In this document: positions 1 through 7,422 of the stretch, one piece after another
Layout of the letters: each line of letters opens with the position of its first letter
How positions within the stretch are numbered: the first letter of the stretch is position 1
Assembly (NCBI GenBank): GCA_044432945.1
Contig: JAWXUD010000025.1
Coordinates: 1 to 23,668 of the forward strand
Reading direction: 5' to 3'
Length of the DNA stretch: 23,668 nt
Origin: JAWXUD01 sp044432945
GTDB lineage: Bacteria; Cyanobacteriota; Vampirovibrionia; Gastranaerophilales; Gastranaerophilaceae
Made by a program: the position numbers and the translations under genes
The notes under the pieces: model-generated
Told to the model about the DNA's origin: nothing
The model's database searches: none
What the model saw: the letters and a program-made list of their open reading frames with translations, nothing else

Positions 1-26
1 GCTAGTTTTTACTATTGATTTATTTT

Positions 27-281
27 TTAAATATTTTTTATTTTTTTAATCTCTAACAAATAATTTATAAAACTTTTTGTATTATAACCAATTCCATAAC
101 AAACATCTAACAAATTGATTTGAGATTTTCTATTGAGGTAATATGAAATATCAGCAGGCAAGACAAATTTTTCATAAGCCTCGCTTAATGCACCATTTGT
201 TGAATGGTAGATATCTTCATCTTTTGAGCTATACAACCCCACTGAACCATCATTAGTAAAATATGGATAAAAGTCCTTCAT
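27..281 (-). pseudogene. 5' part of an MnmC2-like tRNA methyltransferase gene, apparently frameshifted
   Basis: The 84-residue product looks like the N-terminus of the DUF752/MnmC2 family, which methylates the nm5U34 wobble base in some tRNAs. The family-like stretch DEDIYHSTNGALSEAYEKF is followed by a SAM-binding motif I, LLDVCYGIGYNT, at about residues 57-68. Family members are usually well over 200 residues, so only the start is present before a TAA. The stop lies in A-rich homopolymer runs (minus strand). The -1 frame is open from just before that stop to the window edge and would continue KKYLKNKSIVKTS, so a frameshift, sequencing error or slippage is likely. The gene may continue beyond position 1. 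The ATG has no obvious Shine-Dalgarno sequence. Family assignment is from recognised motifs and is fairly sure; pseudogene status is not. Confidence 0.55.
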
Positions 282-336
282 AGTCTAATTATAAGTCATT
301 TTTAAGCTTCTTACAAATAATTAATATTTCTTAATT

Positions 337-364
337 TTGATTATCTGTATATTTTTGCTATAAT
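337..364 (+). promoter_or_regulatory. Sigma70-type promoter of thrB
   Basis: There is a -35-like TTGATT at 337-342, a 16-base spacer, and a consensus TATAAT at 359-364 preceded by an extended -10 TG (TGCTATAAT from 356). It lies 22 bases before the thrB start, giving a very short leader. Seen in sequence; activity is inferred. Confidence 0.65.
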
Positions 365-386
365 GGTATAAAATGATGAGGAAAAA

Positions 387-1322
387 ATGAAAATTAGTAT
401 AAAAGTACCCGCTACATCAGCGAATTTAGGACCAGGATTTGATTGTATAGGCTTGGCATTGCCAATTTATAATATAATTACAATAGAAGAAACTGTTTTA
501 CCTGGTACTGGAATAGAGATTAACCTGATAACAGACGGGATTGATGCAGACGAGTTGTCGCTTGAACATATACCACTTGATGAAAACAGTATTATTTATA
601 AGGCAGTTGAGCTTTTATATAACTCGATAGGACAAACTCCTAGTGAATTAAAAATAACAGTGCAGGCTCAAATCCCAATCACTAGAGGGTTAGGAAGTAG
701 TTCATCAGTGATTGTTGGTGGATTATTAGCTGCTAATGAGCTTTTAGGCAAGCCCGCTGATGAAATGGCACTTTTGTCTATGGCTACTGAAATTGAAGGA
801 CACCCTGACAATGTAACCCCTGCTATAGTGGGAGGTTTGGTCATATCATCGCAAGAAGATGATGGCTCTGTTTTGTATCGAAAAATTCAATGGCCTGATG
901 AATGGCAAATAACTATTTGCGTGCCTGATTATGAATTATCGACTGATATCGCTCGTTCTGTTTTACCAAAAGAAGTTCCTATGAGTGATGCAATATTTAA
1001 TGCACAAAGAACTGCAATGTTAATTCAAGCTCTAAATACTAAAGATGAAGAATTGATGAAAGCTGCATTAAAAGACAAATTACATGAGCCATATAGAATG
1101 AAATTATTACCTGGTTTTGAGCAAATTAAAGAAAATCTTCGTCATGAAGAAAACGTTTTAGGTTGTGTGCTTAGTGGTGCTGGCTCAACACTTTTGGTCA
1201 TATCTTCTAATAACAAAGTTGATAAAATTCATTCAATCGTTAAAGAAACTTGGGCGGATTTGAACGTTAGAGCAAGTGTTAAAACTTTAAATATCGAAGA
1301 GACTGGTGCAAGCATACTTTAA
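387..1322 (+). CDS. thrB: Homoserine kinase
   Basis: This GHMP-family kinase phosphorylates L-homoserine with ATP, the step before threonine synthase, in the cytosol. At 311 residues it has normal family length. It shows the N-terminal KVPATSANLGPGFDC block (residues 6-20), the glycine/serine-rich ATP-binding motif PITRGLGSSSSVIV (97-110), GHPDNVTPAIVGG (138-150) and the C-terminal motif LSGAGSTLLVI (262-272). The ATG is preceded by a purine-rich GAGGAAAAA at 378-386. A good extended -10 promoter sits just upstream and a hairpin follows at 1363-1384, so it seems to be transcribed alone. No other threonine-pathway gene is adjacent. Confidence 0.95.
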   Translation: MKISIKVPATSANLGPGFDCIGLALPIYNIITIEETVLPGTGIEINLITDGIDADELSLEHIPLDENSIIYKAVELLYNSIGQTPSELKITVQAQIPITRGLGSSSSVIVGGLLAANELLGKPADEMALLSMATEIEGHPDNVTPAIVGGLVISSQEDDGSVLYRKIQWPDEWQITICVPDYELSTDIARSVLPKEVPMSDAIFNAQRTAMLIQALNTKDEELMKAALKDKLHEPYRMKLLPGFEQIKENLRHEENVLGCVLSGAGSTLLVISSNNKVDKIHSIVKETWADLNVRASVKTLNIEETGASIL

Positions 1323-1362
1323 ACAGAAATTATTTAATCAATTATTAAATTAAGACATTAAA

Positions 1363-1384
1363 AAAGCCCTCTTTCGAGGGCTTT
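1363..1384. terminator. Bidirectional intrinsic terminator between thrB and the convergent coiled-coil gene
   Basis: A 9-bp stem AAAGCCCTC / GAGGGCTTT closes a TTTC loop. Read on the minus strand it is followed by six T, so it is best suited to the gene ending at 1391. On the plus strand it is followed by CGAATTTT, a weaker tail for thrB. Confidence 0.8.
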
Positions 1385-1390
1385 CGAATT

Positions 1391-1921
1391 TTATTGTCCT
1401 GTGTAAGACATAACGTAACTCTTGTCTGATTTTTCTGCTTCTTTGTGAGCTTCGTAATCGGCAGTTGCGACTTGCAATTGTGATTCAAGTGAGTCTTTTT
1501 GAACTTGTAATGAATCCTCAAGAGCTTGTAATGGTTCAAGTTGAGCTTCTCTGAACGTTTCATAGTTTGATTCAAATAGTGCCAATGCTTCAGTGTACTG
1601 TGCTTGAGCCATCTGTTGATAAGATGTATACTCTTGTGTTGCAATAGTACGTTTCTCTGTACTCATTTTCTGTATTGCACCGCCATTTGTGAAATCTGTT
1701 GTACCAAAACTTTCTTGATATTGTGTACTTAGCTGGTTATTCAATGTCGACTGCATTGCTGCTTTTTTAGAATTAAAATCTTTAGTAAGATTTGATTCCA
1801 TTTTGGCTATATTTTTTGTGGCACGAGTAAGTTGACGTGTAATTGTGCTCATCTGATAGGTGATTGCACGCATACGCTTGCCAGCTGATATTTTTGCTCC
1901 TGCATGTAATAAGAATGACAT
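1391..1921 (-). CDS. Small coiled-coil-type protein of unknown function
   Basis: The 176-residue product is rich in Q, S, T, A, E and K, almost without Pro, and has a single Gly pair, as expected of a long helical or coiled-coil protein. The N-terminus is basic and helical (GKRMRAITYQMSTITRQLTRATKNI, shown here in parts: GKRMRAITYQ then MSTITRQLTR). The C-terminal half (about 115-160) has heptad-like Leu spacing around EPLQALEDSLQVQKDSLESQ. There is no signal peptide, membrane segment or cysteine. The start is set by AAAGGA seven bases before the ATG, and a strong terminator follows the stop. It is monocistronic, convergent with thrB and divergent from the permease. I do not recognise a named family. 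The composition is reminiscent of helical export or needle-type proteins, but that is only a guess. Confidence 0.75.
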   Translation of the reverse strand: MSFLLHAGAKISAGKRMRAITYQMSTITRQLTRATKNIAKMESNLTKDFNSKKAAMQSTLNNQLSTQYQESFGTTDFTNGGAIQKMSTEKRTIATQEYTSYQQMAQAQYTEALALFESNYETFREAQLEPLQALEDSLQVQKDSLESQLQVATADYEAHKEAEKSDKSYVMSYTGQ

Positions 1922-2044
1922 CTCGCGTCCTTTACTTTTATAGTCCTCGTAATAATATAAAGTATTTCAAGAGTATATAATTGCTAAATTAAGTATATAT
2001 CGCTTTACAAAAGTTAACATAGTTGTTGAAAAAGCTTGAAAACG

Positions 2045-2073
2045 TTGAAATATTAGTATTTTCGTTTTATTAT
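2045..2073 (+). promoter_or_regulatory. Sigma70-type promoter of the AI-2E permease / radical SAM pair
   Basis: TTGAAA at 2045-2050, a 17-base spacer, and TATTAT at 2068-2073. It lies about 30 bases before the chosen ATG at 2104, which argues against an upstream TTG start at 2023 because the promoter would then lie inside the coding region. Confidence 0.6.
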
Positions 2074-2103
2074 AAGGATTATATAAAAAGGGAGAAATTT
2101 GCC

Positions 2104-3162
2104 ATGTTTAAAAAGTTATGGAGTACTAAAAATATTATATTTTCGGTATTAGTTTTAACATTATTATATTGGTTGCCAAAGATTTCTGGCATAATCATGT
2201 TATTTTTTGCAGCATATGTTATTGCATGTGCCTTAAACCCTTTCGTAATAAAGCTTTCTAAGAAAATGAGCCGTGTTGCAGCATCGACTTTAGTATTATT
2301 AATTTCTATATTATCAATGGTTCTACTCTGCATACCTGTTATATTTTTGTTATATAACGAATTAAAAGGGTTTTGGACAATTATTCCTGATAAAATATTG
2401 CAATTAACAAATTTTCTAACCTCGTTCACACTGCACGGACGAAATGTCTTTGATTTTTTAGAACCAAATGCATTAATTAGTTCTAGTTCACACATCGCAC
2501 AAAACCTTTTCAATCAGTCTTGGAATTTGACGATAGGTGCGTTTCAGCTGATCATGTTATTAATCATAATGACGATGATTATATATTATATACTTAGTGA
2601 TAAACCGTATCTTAGAAGTAAATTTTTAGAATTTTTTCCATCAACTTTAAAAGACAAAGCTGGACATATTTTAAGTTCAATTAGTGGGAAAGTCGGTGGT
2701 TATGTAAGAGCGCAAATCCTGTCTATGGTTGCTATTGCTATTATGATGACTATTGGGTTATCACTATTAGGCGTTCAGTATGCGACTTTGCTTGGCATAA
2801 TCTCTGGTGTCCTTGATATTGTACCTATTTTAGGTCCTACTATAGCGTTATTATTAATAATTTTAATCGCTTATCCCGTATCATTAGTAAAATTAGCTTT
2901 AATAATCGTATTATTCTTAATAGTTCAACAATTATCAAATTATGTTGTTAGACCTGTATTATTCGGCAAATTCATGGCACTTCACCCATTGATGGTATTT
3001 TTTGCGTTATTTGTTGCTGAACAATTCTTAGGGTTTTGGGGCGTGATTTTATCACCAGCAATCGCTGCTACAATATGCGTTTTAATTGATGAACTTTATT
3101 TATGCCAAATAAATAATAAAAAAATTAACGTCCAATTAGAGAGTAATTTAGATGGCAAATAA
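2104..3162 (+). CDS. AI-2E family transporter (UPF0118/PerM-like permease)
   Basis: This integral inner-membrane protein of 352 residues has the usual length and layout of the AI-2E exporter/PerM superfamily. It has two hydrophobic helices at the N-terminus (about 10-55), a third near 65-90, a soluble middle segment, and a cluster of helices in the C-terminal half (GLSLLGVQYATLLGIISGVLDIVPILGP region). The LDIVPILGP-type motif and the final HPLMVFFALFVAEQFLGFWG-like block are typical. Substrates differ within the family (autoinducer-2, Na+/Li+-proton exchange) and cannot be read from the sequence. I chose ATG 2104 because GGGAGAA precedes it and a promoter lies just upstream; the frame stays open back to a TTG at 2023. 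The last 11 bases overlap the radical SAM gene, which suggests co-translation. Confidence 0.88.
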   Translation: MFKKLWSTKNIIFSVLVLTLLYWLPKISGIIMLFFAAYVIACALNPFVIKLSKKMSRVAASTLVLLISILSMVLLCIPVIFLLYNELKGFWTIIPDKILQLTNFLTSFTLHGRNVFDFLEPNALISSSSHIAQNLFNQSWNLTIGAFQLIMLLIIMTMIIYYILSDKPYLRSKFLEFFPSTLKDKAGHILSSISGKVGGYVRAQILSMVAIAIMMTIGLSLLGVQYATLLGIISGVLDIVPILGPTIALLLIILIAYPVSLVKLALIIVLFLIVQQLSNYVVRPVLFGKFMALHPLMVFFALFVAEQFLGFWGVILSPAIAATICVLIDELYLCQINNKKINVQLESNLDGK

Positions 3163-4693
3163 AGAGATATATTTATATAATTCTTCAAAAAATAAGTTTG
3201 CTGATTTTAAAATATGGTTGGCATTTCCTGGCATATACTCATTTTCAATGTCATCTCTTGGGTATTTATGGATATATAAAACTATTGATGAACTTGAAGA
3301 TGTTTCTATTGAGAGGATTTGCTCCGATAGTGAAAATACGTTATTTAACAGGGAAGAAATTAACCTATTAGGTTTTTCTTTTTCGTTTGATACAGATTTT
3401 TTAACAATTTTCAGTATGCTTGAGAAATATGAAATCCCACTTTTATCAAGCGAAAGAACTGAAAATTCGCCGTTGGTATTTTCTGGCGGACCTGTTGTTA
3501 CTGCCAATCCTATGCCATATAGTGATTATTTCGATTTTTTTATCATCGGAGATGGTGAAGACGTTAACTTAGAGGTTGTAAAATTATGCAAGGATAATGC
3601 CGATAAACCACGAAACGAGGTTTTAAAGCTTTTAAGCGAATTAGATGGTGTTTATGTACCTAAATTCACAAAAAAGTCTGTAAATAAGCTTACAAAACAC
3701 CTTGATGAATGTATTTACACACCAGTTCTTAGTGAAGATGCATTTTTTGGAAACACCTTTATCCTTGAATTAGCACGTGGGTGTTCAAATCGATGTGGAT
3801 TTTGTTTAGCCTCTTATCTGAATTTGCCACTAAGGTTTATGCCATATGATGATGTGTTAAAAACAATTGAAATGGGATTAGCGAACACTAATAAAATAGC
3901 ACTGTTGGGTGCTCAAATTTCCGCTCACCCTAACTTCAAAGAAGTTTGTAATTATATTTATCAGAAAATTCAAGACGGTGAAAAAATTCAAATGAGCGTG
4001 TCGTCACTTCGTGTTGATGCAGTTGAGCCTGATGTCGTTAAAACCCTTGTCGCAGCAGGTCAAAAGAATTCAACTTTAGCAATTGAAGCTGGAAGCGATA
4101 GGTTACGAAGAGTTATTAATAAAAACCTTAGCGAAGAGCAGATATTTGAAGCTGTTAGAATTGCCAAAGATAATGGGCTTAAAGGATTAAAATTTTATGG
4201 AATGATAGGCTTGCCTACTGAAACTCAAGAAGATTTAAATGAAATTATAAGCTTAGCTAAAAAATTGAAGCAAGAACACAAAGGATTTAATATTTCATTT
4301 GGATTTTCAACATTTGTTCCAAAACCTCATACTCCTTTTCAATGGTGTGGTAGAGAAGCTATTAAAACTTTGGAACAAAAATCAAATTATTTGAAAAAAG
4401 AGCTACATAAATTAGGTGTAACCGCAACTATTTCAAGCCCTAAATGGGACTATTATCAAGCTGTATTATCAAGAGGTGACGAAAGCTTAAATAAGTATAT
4501 TTTAGAGGTGTACAAAGCTGGTGGAAAGCTTGGAGCGTTTAAATCAGCTGCTAAAAAGGTTGGAATTGATACTGATTATTTTGCACTAAATAATTATGAT
4601 TTAGTGCAAACTTTACCTTGGGATTTTATCAAAGTCCGCCCTGAAAAAGGGTTTTTAATCGAAGAAAATAAACGCTTATTAAATATAAAATAA
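3152..4693 (+). CDS. B12-binding-type radical SAM protein (TIGR03960-like)
   Basis: The 513-residue product has an N-terminal B12-binding-like region (1-140, with SGGPVVTANPMPYSDYFDFF and GDGE). A radical SAM domain follows, whose Cys-x3-Cys-x2-Cys cluster motif is at C211, C215 and C218 (ARGCSNRCGFC). The C-terminal part has the blocks known from TIGR03960 proteins: HTPFQW, then SPKWDYYQAVLSRGD, AGGKLGAF, and LPWDFIKV. The protein should bind a 4Fe-4S cluster and SAM in the cytosol; its reaction is not established for this family. Some relatives carry an extra C-terminal DUF2344 domain, which is missing here. It overlaps the permease by 11 bases on the same strand and ends three bases before the convergent phosphatase-like gene. 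No terminator is visible in that gap. Confidence 0.85.
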   Translation: MANKEIYLYNSSKNKFADFKIWLAFPGIYSFSMSSLGYLWIYKTIDELEDVSIERICSDSENTLFNREEINLLGFSFSFDTDFLTIFSMLEKYEIPLLSSERTENSPLVFSGGPVVTANPMPYSDYFDFFIIGDGEDVNLEVVKLCKDNADKPRNEVLKLLSELDGVYVPKFTKKSVNKLTKHLDECIYTPVLSEDAFFGNTFILELARGCSNRCGFCLASYLNLPLRFMPYDDVLKTIEMGLANTNKIALLGAQISAHPNFKEVCNYIYQKIQDGEKIQMSVSSLRVDAVEPDVVKTLVAAGQKNSTLAIEAGSDRLRRVINKNLSEEQIFEAVRIAKDNGLKGLKFYGMIGLPTETQEDLNEIISLAKKLKQEHKGFNISFGFSTFVPKPHTPFQWCGREAIKTLEQKSNYLKKELHKLGVTATISSPKWDYYQAVLSRGDESLNKYILEVYKAGGKLGAFKSAAKKVGIDTDYFALNNYDLVQTLPWDFIKVRPEKGFLIEENKRLLNIK

Positions 4694-4696
4694 TAA

Positions 4697-5320
4697 TTAG
4701 GCAGGGATGTAATTCGAATATTTCAAGCTAGCCCAGCCGTTATAATAGGTAATTTGTGTTGCCGTACCAGTTTTAATATAAAATCTTGACATAGATGTCA
4801 CTGGCAAGTCAATTGACGCTATAATGGCCGCCTGAATGACCTCAGGGTGGGTTATGATAATAACCCTATTACCTGTATTTGAATTTACAATTTCTTCAAT
4901 TGTGTTGCTAATCCTATTTATAAATTCATTCAGGCTTTCACAACTCTCACCTATTTTCAAATCTGGTTCAAGAAAAATATTTTGCACTTCATTAGGATTT
5001 TTTTCAATAATTTGATTTAGTGTCAGACCATTCCAATCGCCACAGGCTCTTTGTCTTAATTCATTTTTGATAATTATTTTCTGTTTATAAGCTCCAGCAA
5101 CAACTTGAGAACTTTGGACGTTACAAGCCGAAGGCGAAGAATAAATTATATCATTTTTGATCCCTTTTTTCTTTAAAAAATTAACCATTTTTTCCATCTC
5201 ATGTTGCCCAGCATCATTTAATGGTGGATAATTGATATTATCAGAGTATCGATATTCATCAGAATAAATCGTTGCTCCATGGCTTATGAAAGTTATTTTA
5301 CATTTTCTATCAAAATACAT
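4697..5320 (-). CDS. Histidine-phosphatase-fold protein with a degenerate active site
   Basis: The 207-residue product follows the phosphoglycerate mutase/histidine phosphatase layout: strand with ISHGAT (12-17), PPLNDAGQHEMEKM (32-45), IIYSSPSACNVQSSQVV (58-74), GDWNGLT (94-100) and IITHPEVIQAA (155-165). Both histidines (H14, H158) remain. The arginine of the usual RHG is S13, the arginine of the usual SSPLxRAxQT is C66, and the acidic residue of GxWEG is N97. Family knowledge says these residues bind phosphate or donate the proton, so catalysis is doubtful; a binding or regulatory role is possible. The start is supported by GGGG five bases before the ATG. It lies 24 bases downstream of the membrane-anchored gene on the same strand, probably as one operon. 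Confidence 0.8.
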   Translation of the reverse strand: MYFDRKCKITFISHGATIYSDEYRYSDNINYPPLNDAGQHEMEKMVNFLKKKGIKNDIIYSSPSACNVQSSQVVAGAYKQKIIIKNELRQRACGDWNGLTLNQIIEKNPNEVQNIFLEPDLKIGESCESLNEFINRISNTIEEIVNSNTGNRVIIITHPEVIQAAIIASIDLPVTSMSRFYIKTGTATQITYYNGWASLKYSNYIPA

Positions 5321-5344
5321 ATATACCCCATTTGTTTGTTACCA

Positions 5345-6001
5345 TCACCATCTTTTATAATTAGCCAAAACCCCTAAAACATTAGCTACTGATTTATCTT
5401 TAATTATAATATATTCTTTTTTACGTGGGTTTATAATACAAAAATTATCGGCACAAGATTTTAGAAAAAACGATGCTTCTGAATGATTAGCCGCTTTAGT
5501 CCTTTGTTTATTACAAGTTGCTAATGAGTTACAAATCTTGAATTGACCATAATCATATGCCTTATTCAACGATTCGAATTTTTTATTAGTAAAATTATAA
5601 ATCATATAAGAACCTTTATTAGAATCAACATAATCAACTATTTTATCATTCAATCTTAACCCATCAGAATTTGTATCATATGCATAAAAAATAACTTTTT
5701 TATTAGTATTTAAAATATTTTTCCAAGAATTATAATATTTAATACCCTCTATAACCCGATCAGATAGATTTCTAGGTTTAGTGCTAGATGGCAATATAAA
5801 AATATCAAAATCATTAGTTGCTAAATTTTTAAAAGTCGCATTATTCTTGAAAAAATATTTAATTTTTTTATCAAAAGTAAAATTTATAGATGACGATTGA
5901 AGTATAAAATAAGCCAATGCAACTACAAAAATTGTCGATAATGTATAACCAATTATATTTTTAACTTTCTCATTCATATTTCTCATTACATAATTATACA
6001 A
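5345..6001 (-). CDS. Membrane-anchored protein of unknown function
   Basis: The 218-residue product has one N-terminal membrane segment (about 17-35) followed by an extracytoplasmic-type domain rich in Lys, Asn and Tyr. It has four cysteines in two pairs, C157/C163 and C183/C188, which could form disulfides outside the cytoplasm. The segment KKVIFYAYDT (101-110) and the end SVANVLGVLANYK vaguely resemble a thioredoxin fold without the CxxC, but this is weak. Start codons at residues 1, 6 and 9 are all possible; none has a strong Shine-Dalgarno sequence. It is the first gene of a likely two-gene unit with the phosphatase-like gene and is divergent from rpsL. No family recognised. Confidence 0.6.
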   Translation of the reverse strand: MYNYVMRNMNEKVKNIIGYTLSTIFVVALAYFILQSSSINFTFDKKIKYFFKNNATFKNLATNDFDIFILPSSTKPRNLSDRVIEGIKYYNSWKNILNTNKKVIFYAYDTNSDGLRLNDKIVDYVDSNKGSYMIYNFTNKKFESLNKAYDYGQFKICNSLATCNKQRTKAANHSEASFFLKSCADNFCIINPRKKEYIIIKDKSVANVLGVLANYKRW

Positions 6002-6027
6002 TATATTTTATAAAAAAACAATATTAG

Positions 6028-6056
6028 TTGACAATTATTTTTGATTATAGTTAAAT
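6028..6056 (+). promoter_or_regulatory. Likely promoter of rpsL-rpsG
   Basis: A perfect -35 TTGACA at 6028-6033 is followed after 17 bases by TTAAAT (6051-6056), a 4/6 match to the -10 box. This leaves a leader of roughly 85 bases before rpsL. No clear leader structure is visible, apart from a short CGAAA/TTTCG repeat near 6072-6082. Confidence 0.5.
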
Positions 6057-6146
6057 ATATGTACACGCTTAGCCGAAATTTTCGTGCTGGATTTGACGGT
6101 TCAAGTAGCAAGTGTAGTTAACAAAACAGCATTAAGGAGAAAAACA

Positions 6147-6533
6147 ATGCCTACAATTAATCAGCTAGTACGCAGAGAGCGTAAAAAGCTTATTGACAAG
6201 ACAAAATCTCCAGCTTTGATGGAATGCCCTCAAAGACGTGGAGTATGTACAAGGGTTTACACAACAACACCTAAAAAACCAAACTCAGCTATGAGAAAAG
6301 TTGCAAGGGTTCGTTTAACTAACGGATTTGAAGTAACTTCTTATATCCCAGGTATCGGTCACAACCTTCAAGAACATAGTGTTGTTCTTATTCGTGGTGG
6401 TAGAGTAAAAGACCTTCCAGGGGTTAGATATCACATCGTACGTGGTACGTTAGATACAGCTGGTGTTGCTAATCGCAAACAAAGCAGATCTAAATATGGT
6501 GCTAAAAAGAATGCTAAAGGAGGTAAGAAATAA
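6147..6533 (+). CDS. rpsL: 30S ribosomal protein S12
   Basis: S12 sits at the decoding centre of the small subunit. The 128-residue product starts with PTINQLVRRERKK and carries the conserved TTTPKKPNSAMRKVARVRL loop and the HSVVLIRGGRVKDLPGVRYH loop. The lysines known to mutate to streptomycin resistance in other bacteria are wild type, as is the Asp of KDLPGV that some bacteria methylthiolate. The start is fixed by AAGGAG at 6134-6139; the frame is open 63 bases further upstream by chance. Its TAA overlaps the rpsG ATG by one base (TAATG), so the two genes are translationally coupled. Confidence 0.98.
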   Translation: MPTINQLVRRERKKLIDKTKSPALMECPQRRGVCTRVYTTTPKKPNSAMRKVARVRLTNGFEVTSYIPGIGHNLQEHSVVLIRGGRVKDLPGVRYHIVRGTLDTAGVANRKQSRSKYGAKKNAKGGKK

Positions 6534-7003
6534 TGTCTAGACGTTCTAAACCTGAAAGAAGAATCCCTTTAGCGGATCCAATTTATAACAGTGTTGATAT
6601 TTCAAAATTCATCAACCGCATTATGCGTCGTGGTAAAAAATCAATCGCTGAGAAAATTTTCTATGCAACATTAGAAAAAATTAAAGAAAGAACTAATGAA
6701 GATTCTATTGAAATCTTCCAAAAAGCTCTTACTAACGCAACTCCATTGCTAGAAGTAAAAGCTAGACGTATCGGTGGTTCTACATACCAAGTGCCTATCG
6801 AAGTTAAAACTGATCGTGGTTTTGCTTTAGCATCTTCTTGGTTGATTGAATCTGCTAAAAAACGTGGTGGAAAATCTTTCATCGATAAATTAACTAATGA
6901 ACTAATTGATGCCTCAAACGGCTCAGGTGCAGCGGTTAAAAAACGTGAAGATACACACAAAATGGCTGAAGCTAACAAAGCTTTCGCTCACTATAGATAC
7001 TAA
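6533..7003 (+). CDS. rpsG: 30S ribosomal protein S7
   Basis: S7 nucleates assembly of the 30S head by binding the 3' domain of 16S rRNA. At 156 residues it is full length, with the N-terminal MSRRSKPERRIPLADPIYNS, then RRGKKSIAEKIFY, GGSTYQVPIEV (near 83-93) and the C-terminal AEANKAFAHYRY. It overlaps rpsL by one base. A very strong terminator follows within 60 bases, so fusA and tuf, which come next in the classic str operon, are not cotranscribed here. Confidence 0.98.
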   Translation: MSRRSKPERRIPLADPIYNSVDISKFINRIMRRGKKSIAEKIFYATLEKIKERTNEDSIEIFQKALTNATPLLEVKARRIGGSTYQVPIEVKTDRGFALASSWLIESAKKRGGKSFIDKLTNELIDASNGSGAAVKKREDTHKMAEANKAFAHYRY

Positions 7004-7019
7004 TTATAAATATATAGTT

Positions 7020-7058
7020 AAAAGCGAGCTGTTTTTATTAAAAACAGCTCGCTTTTTT
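7020..7058. terminator. Strong intrinsic terminator of rpsL-rpsG, also usable from the minus strand
   Basis: A perfect 13-bp stem starts GCGAGCTG and ends CAGCTCGC, with an ATT loop (7037-7039), flanked by AAAA on one side and six T on the other. The gene on the opposite strand ends at 7071, so the same hairpin can end both transcripts. Confidence 0.92.
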
Positions 7059-7070
7059 ATGCGTAATAAT

Positions 7071-7295
7071 TTATTGCTTTTCTTTGATATATTCAATGAT
7101 ATAATCAGATTCATAAATCATTTTATCACCATCAACCAAAAACGGCACTTGAGCTTTGCCACCTAACTCAACTAATTTATCTAAATTTTCTTGTAATGCA
7201 ACATCAAATTTATTATATTCAATATTATTCATTACTAAAAAATCCATAACTTTTCTACAATATGGACAAGTTTCCATTACATACAAATCAAACAT
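7071..7295 (-). CDS. Small glutaredoxin-like protein
   Basis: The 74-residue product is a minimal glutaredoxin/GST-N-type thioredoxin fold. It has a dithiol active site C10-P-Y-C13 near the N-terminus, the cis-proline in QVPFLVDG (P51), and ends in SDYIIEYIKEK like a glutathione S-transferase N-terminal domain. It probably reduces disulfides or glutathione-type mixed disulfides in the cytosol; the partner is unknown. AAGGAG eight bases before the ATG supports the start. It ends next to the rpsG terminator. No partner gene is adjacent on the same strand closer than the AMIN-like gene, which has its own terminator, so it appears to be transcribed alone. Confidence 0.88.
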   Translation of the reverse strand: MFDLYVMETCPYCRKVMDFLVMNNIEYNKFDVALQENLDKLVELGGKAQVPFLVDGDKMIYESDYIIEYIKEKQ

Positions 7296-7372
7296 TATCT
7301 AATCTCCTTTTATACAGTCTTATTATTACTTTAACTTCATGATAAAGCATTACCTAATATATTAATTTATAC

Positions 7373-7397
7373 AAAAAAAAGCTCACCTTAGTGAGCT
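7373..7397 (-). terminator. Intrinsic terminator of the AMIN-like gene
   Basis: On the minus strand a 7-bp stem AGCTCAC / GTGAGCT with a TAAG loop is followed by a run of eight T. It lies 25 bases after the stop at 7423. Confidence 0.85.
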
Positions 7398-7422
7398 GGA
7401 AAATAATTTATGATTTTTTTTG

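Noticed and set aside
2023..2103. In-frame upstream TTG extension of the AI-2E permease
   Set aside because: It has no Shine-Dalgarno sequence and covers a good promoter; ATG 2104 has a proper Shine-Dalgarno sequence and gives the normal family length.
2079..2513. Minus-strand open frame of 144 codons inside the permease gene
   Set aside because: It is antisense to a clear membrane-protein gene, has no family pattern and no ribosome site; it is a shadow frame.
3148..3507. Minus-strand open frame inside the radical SAM gene
   Set aside because: It is a shadow of the conserved N-terminal domain on the plus strand.
6084..6146. Longer S12 start
   Set aside because: The conserved S12 N-terminus (MPTINQL) begins at 6147 after AAGGAG; the upstream codons have no homology pattern.
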